A DNA stretch of 64,000 nucleotides from Agrypnia vestita (GCA_016648135.1 JADDOH010004274.1:1-64000), one strand, 5' to 3'. Counted from the stretch's first letter, positions 22,205 to 35,240 are shown. The notes: generated from the letters alone by a model not told the origin. Made by a program: numbers and translations.

Positions 22205-23180
22205 GCAACGCTCAACTAGAAAACAAATGCGAATTAAAAGACCTCGGAATAATTCTCGACAATAAACTTATTTTTAAAGCGCACTTTGACCATATTATCT
22301 CCAAAGCCTACAGTATGCTGGGATTCATACTTCGAACCTGCAAACAATTCAAAAATCCTCACTCATTAAAAATTTTATATTATTCCTACGTTCGCAGTCA
22401 CTTGGAGTATGCATCTCAGGTCTGGAATCCACAACAGACAACATACATTGCGAGAATAGAACAAATTCAGAACAGGTTTTTGCGTCGCCTCAATGGTAAA
22501 TCCGGCATGTATTTCGACTCATATATGGAAACAATGAATTTCTATAACATGAGAACCCTGGAACATAGAAGAGCACGTGCTGATCAAATACTACTTTTCA
22601 AGTTACTTCAGGGACATATTGACTGTCCCAGCCAATTGGAGCTGGTTTCTCTCCACGCTCCATCAAGGCGAACCCGACAGTCCGTGCTCTTCCATGTACC
22701 CATAAGCAGAACCTCTTATGCACAGAACTCATTCATCCAGCGAACATGCAAAGCATACAATGACCACTTCAATGACATTGATATATTTAATACCAACATC
22801 TCAGCACTTAAAAATCGTATTTAAACCGCTTATATTATATTACTAGTTTCTATATCTTCACCGGATTAACTGAGACCGACCATCATCGTACACACGCCAC
22901 AGCCAAACTCTCATCACTCTTTACACATACCCCCATATCTGTATACAACGTCACGCACAGAATACATATGCACTCCACTCAGCCACAATCCCATACACCT
23001 CACTCCACTTCCCCCTCTAACTCTCACTCCTATCCCTCTATTTAATATATGTTCTCTTTATTGCTTGACTTAACATTTTATGCCGTGGATCTCTATAATT
23101 GGTCTACGAATTACCCAATACGTTATGTATTATTATAATAAATTGTATACTGTTGAGATTCCCAAAATAAAAAAAATAAA
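22205..23180 (+). mobile_element. 5'-truncated LINE (non-LTR retrotransposon) with 3' UTR and A-rich tail
   Basis: Begins inside the RT coding region, runs through the C-terminus of the polyprotein (stop at about 22824), then about 340 bp of 3' UTR ending in an A-rich tail with AAAAAAT-type units near 23165-23190. Severe 5' truncation is typical of LINEs. No clear target duplication was seen. Confidence 0.85.
22210..22824 (+). pseudogene. LINE polyprotein C-terminal part (end of RT and tail)
   Basis: The frame starts with LKDLGIILDNKLIFKAHFDH (palm/thumb boundary of LINE RTs). It continues through MLGFILRTCKQFKNP and SHLEYASQVWNP, a strongly conserved LINE thumb pattern, to a tail with basic residues. 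It is open without interruption for about 200 codons, so the copy is fairly young. It lacks the RT catalytic motifs and any endonuclease. It belongs broadly to the Jockey/CR1-like group; the same pattern, more decayed, occurs on the minus strand at 39264-39548. Confidence 0.88.
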
Positions 23181-24237
23181 AAATAAATAAACTATTTATC
23201 GTCAACTAAAAAAATATATATTAAGGTTAGGATAGTTTTGGGTATATTAGGTTATCTGGAGGCGAACGATTATTAGCGAGCAATTGTGAAGAAAGTAAGT
23301 TTCCTGGTGAGTAATTGTAAGTGAAGTACTGTGGCAGGCAACTTTCCGGTAATCATAATATAAATTAAGAAATATCTTCATTAACAGCTAGTGTGAATGA
23401 AATCCCCACCCAGCAAACCGTAACCGACCACCGTTCATTTGACGTTCTGATTAAACTTAAAAAAAGCTAATATTGAGCCATCGCATCAAGAAAGCTTCGG
23501 TCGTGAGCTTGTTACGCCCGTGGACAATCAGATGGAGAGCCGTGCCGCTGTATTCAGATCACGTCGCGTTATGCAATCACAATCCAATCGTGCTAATCTA
23601 AATTCAATTCCCACATATATACTTCATCACTAAAGTACGTGAATTTTATTTTCATTTGATTTCATATTCTTGTCAACGTGTCAATTCATTTTAAAATGCC
23701 TTCAAGGCACAAATTCTCAATCAAGTTTAAAATGATTGTAAAATTTGATATTGTTTTAAGATATCAGATCGTATTTTTTTAATGTTTACAGTAGATACTA
23801 ACAGTTTATTTATTTTATTTTTATTTAATTAGGCTAAGAATTATATGGAATATGTGTATTTAGCATTCATTTTTAACAGCAAATATTTAGCCCTAAAAAT
23901 TTGGATTATTTTAGGAACCCTATAAAATGAACACCCCAAGAGAGCGATTGTTCAAAATGACTAAAAAATTGATCTTTTCACCTGTGTTTTACTTTCAAAG
24001 TTATTTTTTGCTCGGATATCAAATATAAAGTACGATTAAACTTTATGTCAGATATTTATAACTTCAGTTCCCCATAAGATCAAATTAATTCTTAATGAAA
24101 TACAATGTTTGTGATGATTTATATAGCGCCGTTTATGCATGAAAGACGCTTCAAGGGCGATTGTAACATTTATATATATGATATAATTAAAAACAGCTGC
24201 CGTGCTGAATTAAAAATAAAAAAAATATTTATAAATA
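23181..24237. other. Non-coding stretch with a GC-richer patch
   Basis: No gene. About 23480-23610 is richer in GC and CpG than the flanks but has no ORF. Confidence 0.45.
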
Positions 24238-24467
24238 TAGGGTATAAAAGCAAAGGCAGCAATATCCAAAAATCTGAGGTAGAGTAATTTAGAATATACT
24301 GAATTATAGATTTTATGTACCTATCCCATCCAAAATCATGTTTCCTATAAATTTATGGGCTAAATTTCTCATAAAATCTTGAATTCAGTACATTATAAAT
24401 TAATAATCCTCGATTACGTTCTACATTCAATTTTTTCGGATATTGCTGACTTTGGTTTCATACCCTA
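24238..24467. mobile_element. MITE with about 30-bp terminal inverted repeats
   Basis: The left end TAGGGTATAAAAGCAAAGGC pairs with the right end (reverse complement GTAGGGTATGAAACCAAAG, then CAGCAATATCC). A second internal inverted pair is built on TTTTATG and CAGTACATT. It is 230 bp, with no coding capacity. The same family occurs, interrupted, at 10655-11483. The target duplication is not clear; a TA dinucleotide is possible. Confidence 0.7.
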
Positions 24468-24904
24468 CATATCATATTTTTACATAAAATATCAATGGAC
24501 GGACATAGGCGCCTTCGCAATAAGGATATATTTTAAAAAAAAGTGAAGACATTTCGTAATACCATCGGCCAGTAGTAAAATTACCTCGAGAATAGATCAG
24601 TATAGCGCCAGATGTTGAAAGTGGGCAAAGAAACCCACGATAAAGAATGGTTAATGAAGATGAAGCTTCAGAGAATGAGGCAGTAGCTAGCAGCAATCCC
24701 CAGGTAAATTGTGTATTGAAGGAAGTGTGAGCTGCTGGTTCGGGTCTCGTATTTCAGTGTACAGCCACCAAAAGAGATCTTCGCTTTGCAAAAAGCCAAT
24801 AAAAGTTTTCCGGATAGATAATAGATCCGTGGTTTTAGTGCCGGTAGCAGCCAAATATTTTTTTGTTGATTTGATAATGTCTTTAATTGATTAATAAATT
24901 TGGT

Positions 24905-25130
24905 TTTAACAGATTGTTTGTTAACTTTGTAAAAACCACTACCAGATTTTAGGTCTACCGGTTTCGAGACGTACCCAACACTACACCACTACATTCACAA
25001 CACTAAACACCTCAACCATAGTATTGTTACACTTCCACCAATAATTGATCACATGAGTGTTAGTCTTGTCAGGGACAAACATGCACTGATTAGCCTAATG
25101 AACCATCAGGGATCTACCGAAAGAGAGTGA
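24905..25130 (-). mobile_element. Family-B hammerhead repeat, second copy with partial core
   Basis: Aligns with 9535-9800. On the minus strand it keeps GGGTACGTCTCGAAACCGG (GAAA plus self-complementary ACCGGT), but the CTGATGA half has been deleted between GTACCC and AACACTACA. The two copies together show the ancestral motif. Confidence 0.6.
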
Positions 25131-25323
25131 GAGGGGGCGGGGTCTAAAGTGCTTTAAATATTAATAATATTAATAAAATTTGGTTTTAATAAAAATTTCA
25201 TTTATATATATACAAAAACATTAAAATAACCCTGAATATCATTTAGGATGCCTAATGGCGACTTCTCTAGGTAGAACAAGAACAAATTTGAGATTTTTAA
25301 ATATTTCCTATACATTTATACAG

Positions 25324-25437
25324 AGCAGATTTTGTGATGACGAACGCATGAGTCCGACAGACGTGCACCGGAGAGTATTGCATCTCAGTCACGACAGAGG
25401 AGCTCCATGGAAATGGACATGGGGGAAAATTGAATCC
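25324..25437 (+). CDS. Candidate host exon, 38 codons, phase 0-0
   Basis: The segment is preceded by a pyrimidine-containing tract ending in ACAG (25320-25323) and followed by GTAAGC (25438-25443), so it has plausible acceptor and donor sites. Between them the frame is open for exactly 38 codons in the frame of the longer ORF 25255-25452. Codon composition is much less AT-rich than the surroundings: residues include DDERMSPTDVHRRV and APWKWTWGKIES. I do not recognise the protein family. The usual explanation for such a short ORF is chance, and no partner exon was found in the window, so this is a candidate only. It could also be repeat-derived. Confidence 0.3.
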
Positions 25438-25459
25438 GTAAGCGGACCGTAATGGACTG

Positions 25460-26885
25460 TAATCATAAAGGTTTTATATTTATTTGTTTGACGCAACCAA
25501 TAAGATAAGGAAATAGGTTAGTTAGGATTTGAATAAGGACCTGGCTTATCTGAATATCCTCGAGCTGGACACCAATATAGCACCCTCATTGACCCCCAAA
25601 GGAACGAGAGTCTCGGTTACTCCTTCGGTAGCTTCTTTATTATTTTCGTCAGTTTACACGGCATTACAGAGACATGCGTTTGGACATTTCTAATACATTT
25701 TCTAATACTGTTGACGACTTGTTGTCAATTTGTATTAACGCGCCATCCTTAATTCTCGTAATGGCCGTCGCTCTGTCCGCTCATTGCTTTACCAACTCAT
25801 TATAAACGGCTTCAATTCTTGTTCGGTCGAGAGTCACTATGAGTACCTTCTCACCAGAATCTCTTGAATTTAAGATAATGCCAGAATGAATGGGATCAGG
25901 ATAATCAGATAGAATAAAGGATATAAGTGGAGCCAACGGGACATGATGCGGTCATTGTTTTTTTTTTTCAAAAATTTTTCAATAAAATAAAAGTGTTATT
26001 TATATTTTAAGTCTCAATTATTATTATTAACCTCCCTGTAAAAATTAACCACATTTCTAGTTAAATTTCTGACTCCCAAGCTTGTGCAACTCCTCACACG
26101 ATAATATACCAGCAATAGCATTACAATACACGTATTAGTCTACATGCATATTTTGCATTGTTTTATCTTTTTGTAAAAATATATTATAAATAATACATAC
26201 AGTTGCGGAAATGGTATGGCATTTGTGTTGAATAATAATGAAAGCCTGAAGCAGCCTGTTCGCCTTCCAACCTGTCGTACGAACGATAGCACCAACCCTC
26301 GTCGCTACGAATGATTGCAACGTTGATGGGGTGGTCGCATGAGCGGGCGCATTAACATTGCAATTGGTTGTAGCGGCAGCAGTTGTGCAATCGGTCGTAC
26401 AACGGGTCGGAGCGCGAATGAGCCACTTTATTTTACTATAGTGATTTTAAATGTCACCGATACAAGGTAAATGGCTCTAAATAAATTAAAAGGCATACAC
26501 GGAGACGATTTTTGGCTAGAAATTCTTACAAAAATTCTACCCAGTGTCGGTTTTTTCATATTATTTACTACTTGCTATTGCCCAAAGATCTCGTTTCAAT
26601 CAAATATTTCGTATTTCAGCCGCAAGATATGGCTGTGAGAACAACGCCATCTAGCGAAAATGAGCGTCTTAGTATCGTTAGTGACGGACATTGTTACATA
26701 GATAATAATGCTTTATATATGAATTAATTCGACTTTGAAAAAAAACATTCGCCTTCAAAATATTTTGAGTATGTCCAAATTTTTCAAGAACACAATACTG
26801 GATTTTATCCCCAGGAGTACATCATTAATGTCACAACTCACATACCAAATAAGTAGTGCATGTTAAACATATATTCAAATATATA
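25460..26885. other. Non-coding stretch with a CpG-richer patch
   Basis: About 26270-26420 is GC-richer with repeated GTCGTAC words. An ORF at 26512-26727 overlaps the dispersed repeat also seen at 4774-4812 and is not taken as coding. Confidence 0.45.
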
Positions 26886-27031
26886 GTGGAATTGTGAACG
26901 TTATATTGTGCAACGTGATCACTTAAGCCAGCCGAATGATAGGTCGTGAGCCCTATGAACATCCAAAAATTCTTCCATACCTACTTTTCTATATAAAAAT
27001 ATAGCTTCTTCTCTATGAGACATATACTATA
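26886..27031 (-). repeat. Dispersed repeat R1, copy in minus orientation
   Basis: The reverse complement shows GTCTCATAGAGAAGAAGCTA, GGGCTCACGACC, CTTAAGTGATCAC and GTTCACAATTCCAC in the R1 order. Confidence 0.65.
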
Positions 27032-27639
27032 TATCTTAACATTCGCCTTTCTGACAATTCTCTCACAAGGTGATAGTAATATCAAAAGGCGAATCGCGTC
27101 CCGAGTAAATTGAACAAGTTGAACCAAAAACCAGTGTAAAATTTTCATATATCGCAACCCAAGGTTCCAAAAAAAAAAAAAAACGTTTTTAAGTGAAGAA
27201 TGTCATATTTTAAATTAAACATCGTTGGATTTGCTAAGCACCAAAAGTTCATTTTTGTGTAACTTTCCGTACTGTTTTACAGTGAAAAGTAAAACAGTTA
27301 CATTTTTCTTAAAATGGAGTGAAAGAATACGCCTTTTAAAAAGTTATTGTATTTTTTTTTAATATGAAAACAATATTGATATTTTGTCATGTTGAAATGA
27401 AAATATCAGTTTAAGGCGTTATGCAGCCATGACGTTTTCAAATAAAAAATTTTTACTTTGTCTTATAATTTAAAGTTCTAAGAACAAATTGAGATTTCAT
27501 TTATTCCAAAATTTCAAAAACTTTCTGAGTTGATATTGAAAAAAAAAAATTATTAGACTTGTATTGAAATAAATTTTTCATAATTGATTTCAGTTATTTT
27601 AATGATATTCCAACATTTTGCAAAAAATATGTTAGATAT

Positions 27640-28001
27640 TGTAACGAGTTGTCGGTTGACGTTTGACATCCGAATACATGCGTAGGCGCATGCGCGCAGA
27701 AAACAGCGCAAAACATGCGCAGAACGGCGGGCCGATGTGCTCAGTCGTTGAAATAACGAACTAACAGATGTTGAAATAACGAACTAACAGATAATTCGAA
27801 AGCGAAGATTTTATAAAAGTTCTTACCGCAGTAGCAAAACAAAAGCAAAGCGGTTCTTTGAGTTTAAAATGTAGTATTGCGTTTCCAGTGAATGTAAAAT
27901 GTCAGATAAAATGTTGAAGCGATAATAAAGGTTTATTTTACAAGTAATCAATTACGAAATGCGTTTTTCATTTCATTTCGACCGAGCCACGACACGTAAC
28001 A
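27640..28001 (+). mobile_element. Probable solo LTR, 362 bp
   Basis: Begins TGTAACGAG and ends CGTAACA, the 5'-TG...CA-3' form with short inverted ends of LTRs. It has a TATA-like box (TTTATAAAAG, about 27811-27820) and a possible poly(A) signal (AATAAAG, about 27924-27930) about 110 bp further on, in the order expected of an LTR promoter and terminator. A 23-bp direct repeat built on GAAATAACGAACTAACAGAT lies at about 27746-27792. The flanks ATAT and ATGT would be an imperfect 4-bp target duplication. It is GC-richer than its surroundings. No internal retrotransposon coding region is nearby, hence a solo LTR, most likely Ty3/gypsy-type by duplication size. Confidence 0.6.
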
Positions 28002-30915
28002 ATGTATTGAAAAAAAGCAATCTTTGATATTGCAAATCTCCCTTACTATTGATATGAGGTCATGGTTGCTTGAAGATTTTAAACTTATAATCAAAACAAA
28101 AATCCACCTGTTAAGTATGGTAAACTAGCTCTGTATATTACAATTGTCGTTATACAGTGTTATGTAGGTCCGATTCTATCAACATAATGGTGCAACGTTA
28201 TATTCTTTATTTATTTTCAGATACGTTTACAAAAACCATCGCGTAAAACATTTGCAAACGCTTTCTGTTTAAATTCAGATTTATTTTTCACACTTTGAAA
28301 TAAAGCTTCGTGTTTATTTGAGCTTTCGCTGAGGTTTTTCCACTCTGTTGTACTATTCTGAAACTAGGGCACTGGCTCCACCGAGTCTTTTTTTATTCAG
28401 ATAGTGATCAGCAGTGCGCTGTTCCACGGAACCCAGCGGAACATCATGATAAAACAGTTCTCGTTAATACTACTTTAATAAGTGCTCCGTACACTATCTA
28501 TTTGATGGCGGAAAATTGTGAATGTATGTGAAAACACAAGTTTTCGGGAAATCACACTGCGAACGGACAATTAATGAATAAAGTTAAACAAAATATATCC
28601 AACTCTCAAAATTCGTTATTAACCAGTCCTTGGAGAAAGGATTAATATCAAAAAGGACGAATATCAATATTTTCCATAGAAATTGACTAACAATGTTGTA
28701 AATCCGTTCCTCCCCGAAATTTTCCCAATAATATTCTTTAACAAAATAAAAATAAATCCCAACATCGATCTTTAAATACATCGTAAATACCTATTAAGTA
28801 TTTTTTATTAATGCTTTGTCATCACAACAGATATATATTCGTCCTGATACGGTAAATATATTGAAGGAAAACACAAATATGAAAACAAAATATATACCTA
28901 TATAAATTAATTAATTAATTAAGGAAAATAAAAAATAATCCTAAACAAAACTTTAACCCTTTTTCCATTAAACAATTATTCTACATATATTTACACTTGG
29001 ACTTATGACTAACTCAACTTTCACTAACATTCCACTTGATACTCTCTAGATACATAATAACTACTTTATGAAAATAAATACTACTGACGAACTCGAAAAA
29101 ATATTATAATTGTGTTCTATAACGCCACTCTGGGACAGGCGTAGCCTAATAGAGTGGCATAATCCACAAATTAAACAAAACAAAAAAAATGTGTAATTTA
29201 TCTTATGTTTTATTGTTAAATTAGTATTAAGTATCTTTATTTGTAAACAAGGATTTTTTAAATAAATAAATAAAAATAAAAATTTAGGCAGAAATTTACG
29301 TTCTCAATAAAAAAACAATGATTTTTGTTTGGTACTAAAGTGTATATGCCCCTATCCCTACCCGCAAGTCCTTGTTGAATTAGTTGTAAAAATGTCACTA
29401 AGTTGAATGCCTCTGCCGCCATGTTATGTCTATTTTACGCATATTTCTGTCTTCTTGACATAATTCGTAAATAATATTTGATAATCTGTACCAATAAAAT
29501 GAAGTGTAAGTGTATCAGTGCGACTTACTGCTATAAAACATTAATTGTTCAGTGAATTTGTACACTCTTGCAAGACTGCTTAGTAAGTAATATTAGGTAA
29601 GTGCAAAGCAGTTCTCAAAAAATCTTCAGTAAAAAGGATATCGGATTCGTAACGTGGATGACTCAATGTCTACAAACTGATAAAATAGATTGTTGTTAAG
29701 AGATTTTATTTTAAAGAGGTCAGGTTATTGTTTGGAAGGGGAGTTACTTTCCATTATGATATCAGATTATGTAATGGTGATTGATGTCCTTATTTCTAGA
29801 CAATTCACAAGCGCTCGTTTTTTAATTTATCAAATGTGTTTTGCTATTTTCATTTTTTTTAACTACAAAAATGAGAAAAATACATCGTAGTCAAATGAAT
29901 TGCTACGCGGTTGATAACCGTGATGTTTGGATGCCATTTCTTGCCGAAATTCTCGTGGCAGGTGTTACAAATATTGAGTTTTATAATGAATATATTTAAA
30001 AAAATTCGACGAAAAAGAGGACGAATATCAAAACAGAATATCATCATGAACAAATTTTGAGTCCACTTTAATTAAAATTTTATTTTTATATTATTTTTTT
30101 AATATAAAAATTATCTCGAACATAACAATAGAGTTAAAATCTATGTAAAGAAAAATTTAGATTATAAAAAATTACAGAATAAAAATATGATATTGTTTAT
30201 AAGAAATGAATTTTTAGAAAAAAATGAAGTTATAGAATGAAGTACATTTATTCAATTTAATTAGAACAATAATTAGTTATTTATATTGTCAATGTTATTT
30301 TCGAGTAATCTCTACCCAAATGTATATACATAATGCTGTGTCTACTAGTATATAAGGATGATTTTTTTTTAGTGAATATTTAGTATATTGTATAATTTCG
30401 GTGCTAAGAATATATAGAACCATTGATAGAATGTTGTTCTAGCTATAGGTACTAACGTGTAGTTATTTGCATGTTGCCTTGTATAGTATTTCACGAGTCT
30501 CCACACGTAAATTTGTTTTAATCTAAAACAATGCACTCTATAAAGAAGAGTTCCGATGAATGGGCAACCACTAATCACCCCAAGGATGGCGTTTTACGCT
30601 TGTTTATATGTAGTGTATATGATATATGCACTGTCAAAATTTACATTTTGTCTGTAACATATAAAACAACATGATTTTTTTTATAATTAATAAAAATGAA
30701 CTTTGTTTTGGCTTCTTTTGTAAAATATATTTTTTTTTAATATTCCATTAATATTTTTAAATTTATTTTTTGATTAAGCGACGCAGTGCCAAAGTTAGAC
30801 ATGCACATAAAATACGCGATTCACTTCAATTTATATATTTTTTGTTTACATTACAAACACAAATTTAATTCGTAAATATTATGAATAAGTTAAAATATAT
30901 AAGCAACAAAAACAA
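28002..30915. other. Long AT-rich non-coding stretch
   Basis: No gene. A small hairpin lies at 29124-29158 (GCCACTCT against AGAGTGGC). ORFs at 28584-28781, 29690-29890, 29859-30053 and 30369-30578 have random AT-rich composition. Confidence 0.5.
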
Positions 30916-30916
30916 A

Positions 30917-31530
30917 TATTAAACATTTATGAAATCATTCACATCAAGGTTGTAGGAGAATCCTGCTTCAAAATCCCTCTCAGAGACATGGAACAGAGTG
31001 ATATAGTTCAGCATAGCAATAGCTCTTCTAACAGGCATAACCATTGGCAGGTTGGTCCTGTACCTATACTGAAATGTCAAACAATCTATGCTGACGATGT
31101 CTAAGGTAATTATCAGGAACATACAAACCAATGCTCTGCATAATTTCAGGATTATCGATCATACCGCGCAACAATCTATAAAAACGCGTAGTCAAATACA
31201 CATTCCTTCCAGTCTCTAAACTATTGTAGCCAAGCATACCTACCCAAGAGAAACTCGGTTGGGTAAATCCAAGGATAATTCCCGTACTCTCTCATGTAGA
31301 GATTTTTAAGAAACTTTTTTGTACTTTCTCTACCATAAGTGAGTACTTAAGCTCATGTGGCCCCCAAATCATCGAGCCGCTCTCGAGTCTACTTCGCACC
31401 AAGGATTTGTAAAGAATTCTCAGTACGCGGGTATTTTCGAAAATCCTGGATGTACGCAGAACCAATCCTAACATTCTCAATGCGTTACCACTGACCGCCT
31501 CAATGTGATCGTGAAATGTCAGTGATTAAA
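30917..31530 (-). pseudogene. LINE family B fragment (RT thumb to C-terminus), frameshifted
   Basis: Starting near 31523 on the minus strand, the frame gives LTFHDHIEAVSG, then LRMLGLVLRTSRIFENT and SRLESGSMIWGPHE, a LINE RT thumb region. It continues after a frameshift with LLRGMIDNPEIMQS and PDNYLRHRQHRLFDI, and after another with NLPMVMPVRRAIAMLNYI and FSYNLDVNDFINV before a stop. Further C-terminal pieces of the same family occur at 48570-48662 and 51665-51985 on the plus strand. It is truncated 5' and broken by at least two frameshifts. Confidence 0.8.
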
Positions 31531-31639
31531 TACGAAGGGATTAGGGTTAAATTATCATTTTTCCTTTTATAAAAAAAAATCTCTTTTTCATTACAATGTA
31601 CACACAATGTGATTATCAAATTTTACAAATACTATGTTT

Positions 31640-31885
31640 AATTAAATAACAACTGTTTTTGACACTAAAATACGAAACACTTTAGGGAATAATTTCATTT
31701 TCGGTTCGCGCGCCACTGACCACAGCCCCTGAAAGTAGCGCCCGACCTCCGACCCGCACGCCCCTGGCCACCTATTCTTGCAAATGGCGTTTAAAACCGA
31801 ATCTAATGGCCCCATATATTTTATTGTACCGTGAAGCGGTAACACATATAAGAAAGACCCCGAAATTTGTAGCACTACTGTACAT
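31640..31885. other. GC-richer patch with a 77-codon minus-strand ORF
   Basis: About 31690-31800 is unusually GC-rich. The ORF (31642-31875, minus) shows no motif that I recognise and may be a repeat fragment. Function unknown. Confidence 0.3.
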
Positions 31886-32365
31886 TTCCAGGATCGTTAC
31901 GTTCTTCGTGAACCTTAATGGTATATAATATTATTTTCTCTTAAATATTTTTTTATAAAGTACTAAACTAAATTTTTTTCAATTAAAAAACATTTAAGAT
32001 GTTTTGATGCTGGGTCATATAGAAATAGTACCTATATATGAAGCCTTTGAGGTTTTGATCAATTATTTAAGAATTATAATAATTTAATAGATACACCAAG
32101 AACAAATACAGAATGACGTAAATTCCTGATATAAAGAAAATAAATGACGTAAGACTTTTCAATAAACAACTGAAAAGACTTATGTTGGGGAGGACATTGA
32201 CTGTTTATTCATCGATTTGATTATCTACGTATTATTAAAAGTTATTTTGTGCACAAAGTTCTCTGTTTAACAGACGGTTTTAATAACACTTACTAAGGAA
32301 GAATATTACACAAAAATACGTAATGACTTATTGGACCACCCTTTATATTGCAATTATGGGATCTC
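31886..32365. other. AT-rich non-coding stretch
   Basis: Spacer between LINE scraps; no gene. Confidence 0.5.
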
Positions 32366-32470
32366 CTTTGTTTAAAAAAAGGTCTACAATCTAAGGTATA
32401 TCGATGACACAATCCTCATTGCCAGATCAAAAAAATCATTAATTAAAATTATCAAGCCACAAACAGATAA
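32366..32470 (+). pseudogene. Small LINE RT fragment (motif C)
   Basis: Decodes to LRYIDDTILIARSKKSLIKI, matching the YxDD motif C region of LINE reverse transcriptases (usual form LRYADDT). No other RT motifs are adjacent. The short length keeps confidence moderate. Confidence 0.55.
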
Positions 32471-34116
32471 TCCAATAACACCATGTTTTTCTTAGATTGA
32501 TTTAATTTATTAAACAATGACTTGATACAATTTTCGATTATTATAATCTTCCCAATTTTACGTCACGTATTTTCTTCAGATCGTAAAGAATGTCATAAAA
32601 TACGGAGTAAATTTATGGCACCATTCTGAACATGAATGATGATATATGGTAAGATTTCAGTTTTTACTTTCGCCTTGAAGATATGTTTTAATATATTACC
32701 CTAAATCTTAAATCTTCTACCTTTCTTACATAGCAAATCGTGCACACTTTATTTACCAAAATTAAGATACATTTTTGTTTATACTGCATCACGCTATTTT
32801 ATGTAGGTATGTACATTGATTTGTTTTAAGAAAAATAATACGAGCAATGGTACCGTTTAATTTTTCGCACGATGAAAATCTACTGAATTATTATATATTT
32901 AATAATGTTTTATATAAAACTCACTCTTTATTTTTTCTTTAAAATATTACATCCACCGACCAGTCGTAACAAAATTATGCACGATAATTACTTTTTAGGA
33001 CCCTGCGCAAAACATAACACTGTCCCTCTCATCCCTGTCACCCCACCTGTTCTCCCGACATTAATACCAAATTACATTAAAAGCCATCTAATAAAAAATT
33101 TGCTTAGTTCTAAGTCACAGGTTGTATCACTTTAAAACCATTCTGCACCAATCACAAAGTACAAAATTGTACAGAGAAGAATTATACCCTTTCATTAGGC
33201 GAGGGTATTAGGACACATTAAAAATATTTCTTCTAGTATTATTAAATATCCTAGTACATAAACGTATTTTTTACAACAGACGTTGCTTTGTTAATTTTTT
33301 AAAATTCTTTCCAAATCTAATCTTTTCAAATGAAGAAAACTTTAGATATTATACAAAGACATTACATTTTTTGGGAGTATTTATTTTGACGTTTTCTTTA
33401 TTGTTTTCTAACCAAACCATGTACCAAAAAATAAACATTAATTCGTGTTTATATATTTTTTGTGTTCTGTGACATCAACATAAAATACCAGTGCTTAAAT
33501 ATTACGTTTCATGTAATTCAATAAATAAAATTAAGCATTTATTGATTGATTTCATAGTCAAATAAACTTTCGCTAAAAATCCAACTCACAAATAATTGAT
33601 GTGTGACAGTTAAAACAGTGCCGTTTAAATAAAGTAATTGAACGAAAGTTGATTTATTTATGTCACAATAATAGACAAGTGAACAGTTAAAAATTACAAC
33701 ATTAATTAATTAATTGCACGATCGTAATTAAGTTTTTAAATCATTGCATTTAAACGTTTTAGTGAATTCTGTGAAAAGTTGAGTTTCAAATTATATTCCA
33801 CTATTATTATTCAATACCAAAAGCAAATGTATTTAAGGATTTCTAGATTTTTTACACGAAATTTTAAATATTTATGTGAGTGTGTGCTTCATCAATTGAA
33901 TGTAATGTAATTCAGGTGTCAACTCTAATGTTTGTAAGTGAAGCCTGGAATTAGCAAAAAAAGAACAAAAGTAGACTGAATGCGATCAAAATATGCTAAC
34001 TGTGTAGAACATCTTTGTATGATAGAGTGAAGAATAAACAGACTAGGTGTAAATATATAACTGGCTTGTAGTAGATAGCAGGGGCATGCAGTGAGAATAA
34101 GAAGCATGATTTTTAT
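32471..34116. other. AT-rich non-coding stretch
   Basis: No gene seen; the 76-codon ORF at 32905-33135 has no motif. Confidence 0.5.
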
Positions 34117-34711
34117 TTAACCCGACGTGAATGAGGTGAAAAATTGTAACACCAGCTATGATGTGGGTATGCGATACCCGAAACTTTACTGCCGAATTTT
34201 AGATAATATAAATGTGTATTATAAATTTTTTGCTCGGGATATTAATAATAGTATCTATTCAATAATATGAGTCAATAAAATACTGTGTTTTTTATTACTG
34301 AAAAAGCAAAGGGTCCATATTTTCTTTGAATAAGTACAAGTTTTGGTAGATTAACATTTTTTCGTATAAAATTTTACAAAATTATAACTTCTTTATTTTA
34401 TCAATATAACTGTAGTATCTTCTAATTATAAGTAAAAATATATATAAATAACTATAACTCATAACCAACGCATGACTAACCGTCAACTCAAAAATGTAAC
34501 TATGAGGTCGGGTGTGACGTACCCGAGCCACATTTGAGCACGTGCGTCTTCCGCTAACGCTGTTACGACACTAAACACGTCATCTCACCACCCACTTCCT
34601 TACCTCCACCTTCTGTGACAACGAAAATTAAATGGCAACAATAACATTAAAAAAGCTGCGTTTATAAACATCTCGGGTATGACATACCCGACCTCACTCA
34701 CGCCGGGTTAA
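34117..34711. mobile_element. piggyBac-like MITE with TTAA target duplication
   Basis: TTAA at 34117-34120 and 34708-34711 flank a 587-bp unit. Its left end, CCCGACGTGAATGAGGT, and right end (reverse complement CCCGGCGTGAGTGAGGT) are 15 of 17 identical. TTAA followed by CCC is the signature of piggyBac transposons. Inside are three copies of the near-palindrome GGGTATGNNATACCC at about 34167, 34508 and 34676, two of them subterminal. No transposase is encoded, so it would need one supplied in trans. Confidence 0.75.
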
Positions 34712-34959
34712 ACATAAGTAGATATTATTTAATATTTGAAAAAAAATCGAAATTAAATATCCATCTTCCAGATTATTATTAAATATTAAAATCTGATTTA
34801 TATATTAATTATTGTGAAAGAAATATTACGAAACAAATTATGTCTTGTTTCAGTTTCTTTTCAAAATATATGCTTAGTAAAAAGTCATGCTTCTTGTTCT
34901 CACTGAACGCCTCTGGTAGATGAAATAATGAAAGGATCTCTGAGATGTTTATAAATTTG

Positions 34960-35240
34960 AAACAAATACACAAAGAGAGGACAGTAAAGAAAATATATAA
35001 TGTGAAAATATATAAAGAATGTTTAAAGTTAGAAGAAAAAAGAGCGTCCGTTAAAGACCTGGCATGATCAGACAAATCAAATATTGGAGGACGTTTTCGT
35101 AAGCTTCAACAACCGAAATTATGCATGAAAAAATGCTTAAAAATTAAGAAAATGTGGCATTCTACAGCAGAATAGTGTAGCGTTCTATCCTCTCTGCCCA
35201 CCCATGGAAACGACACGATAGCGTTAGTTAGCTGTGTAAA
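34960..35240 (+). pseudogene. LINE family A 3'-end fragment
   Basis: Contains the family-A order: AAGAAAATATATAATG (KKIYN), GAGCGTCCGTTAAAGACCTG (RPRKTW-like), GCTTCAACAACCG, CTATCCTCTCTGCC and an end near GCGTTAGTTAGC. The terminal (TTAG)-type units match the tails at 45.8 kb and 51.5 kb. Confidence 0.6.

Noticed and set aside
26512..26727. ORF with a good acceptor-like TTTCAG before CCGCAAGATATGG
   Set aside because: Part overlaps a dispersed repeat also present at 4774-4812, so exon status is unlikely.
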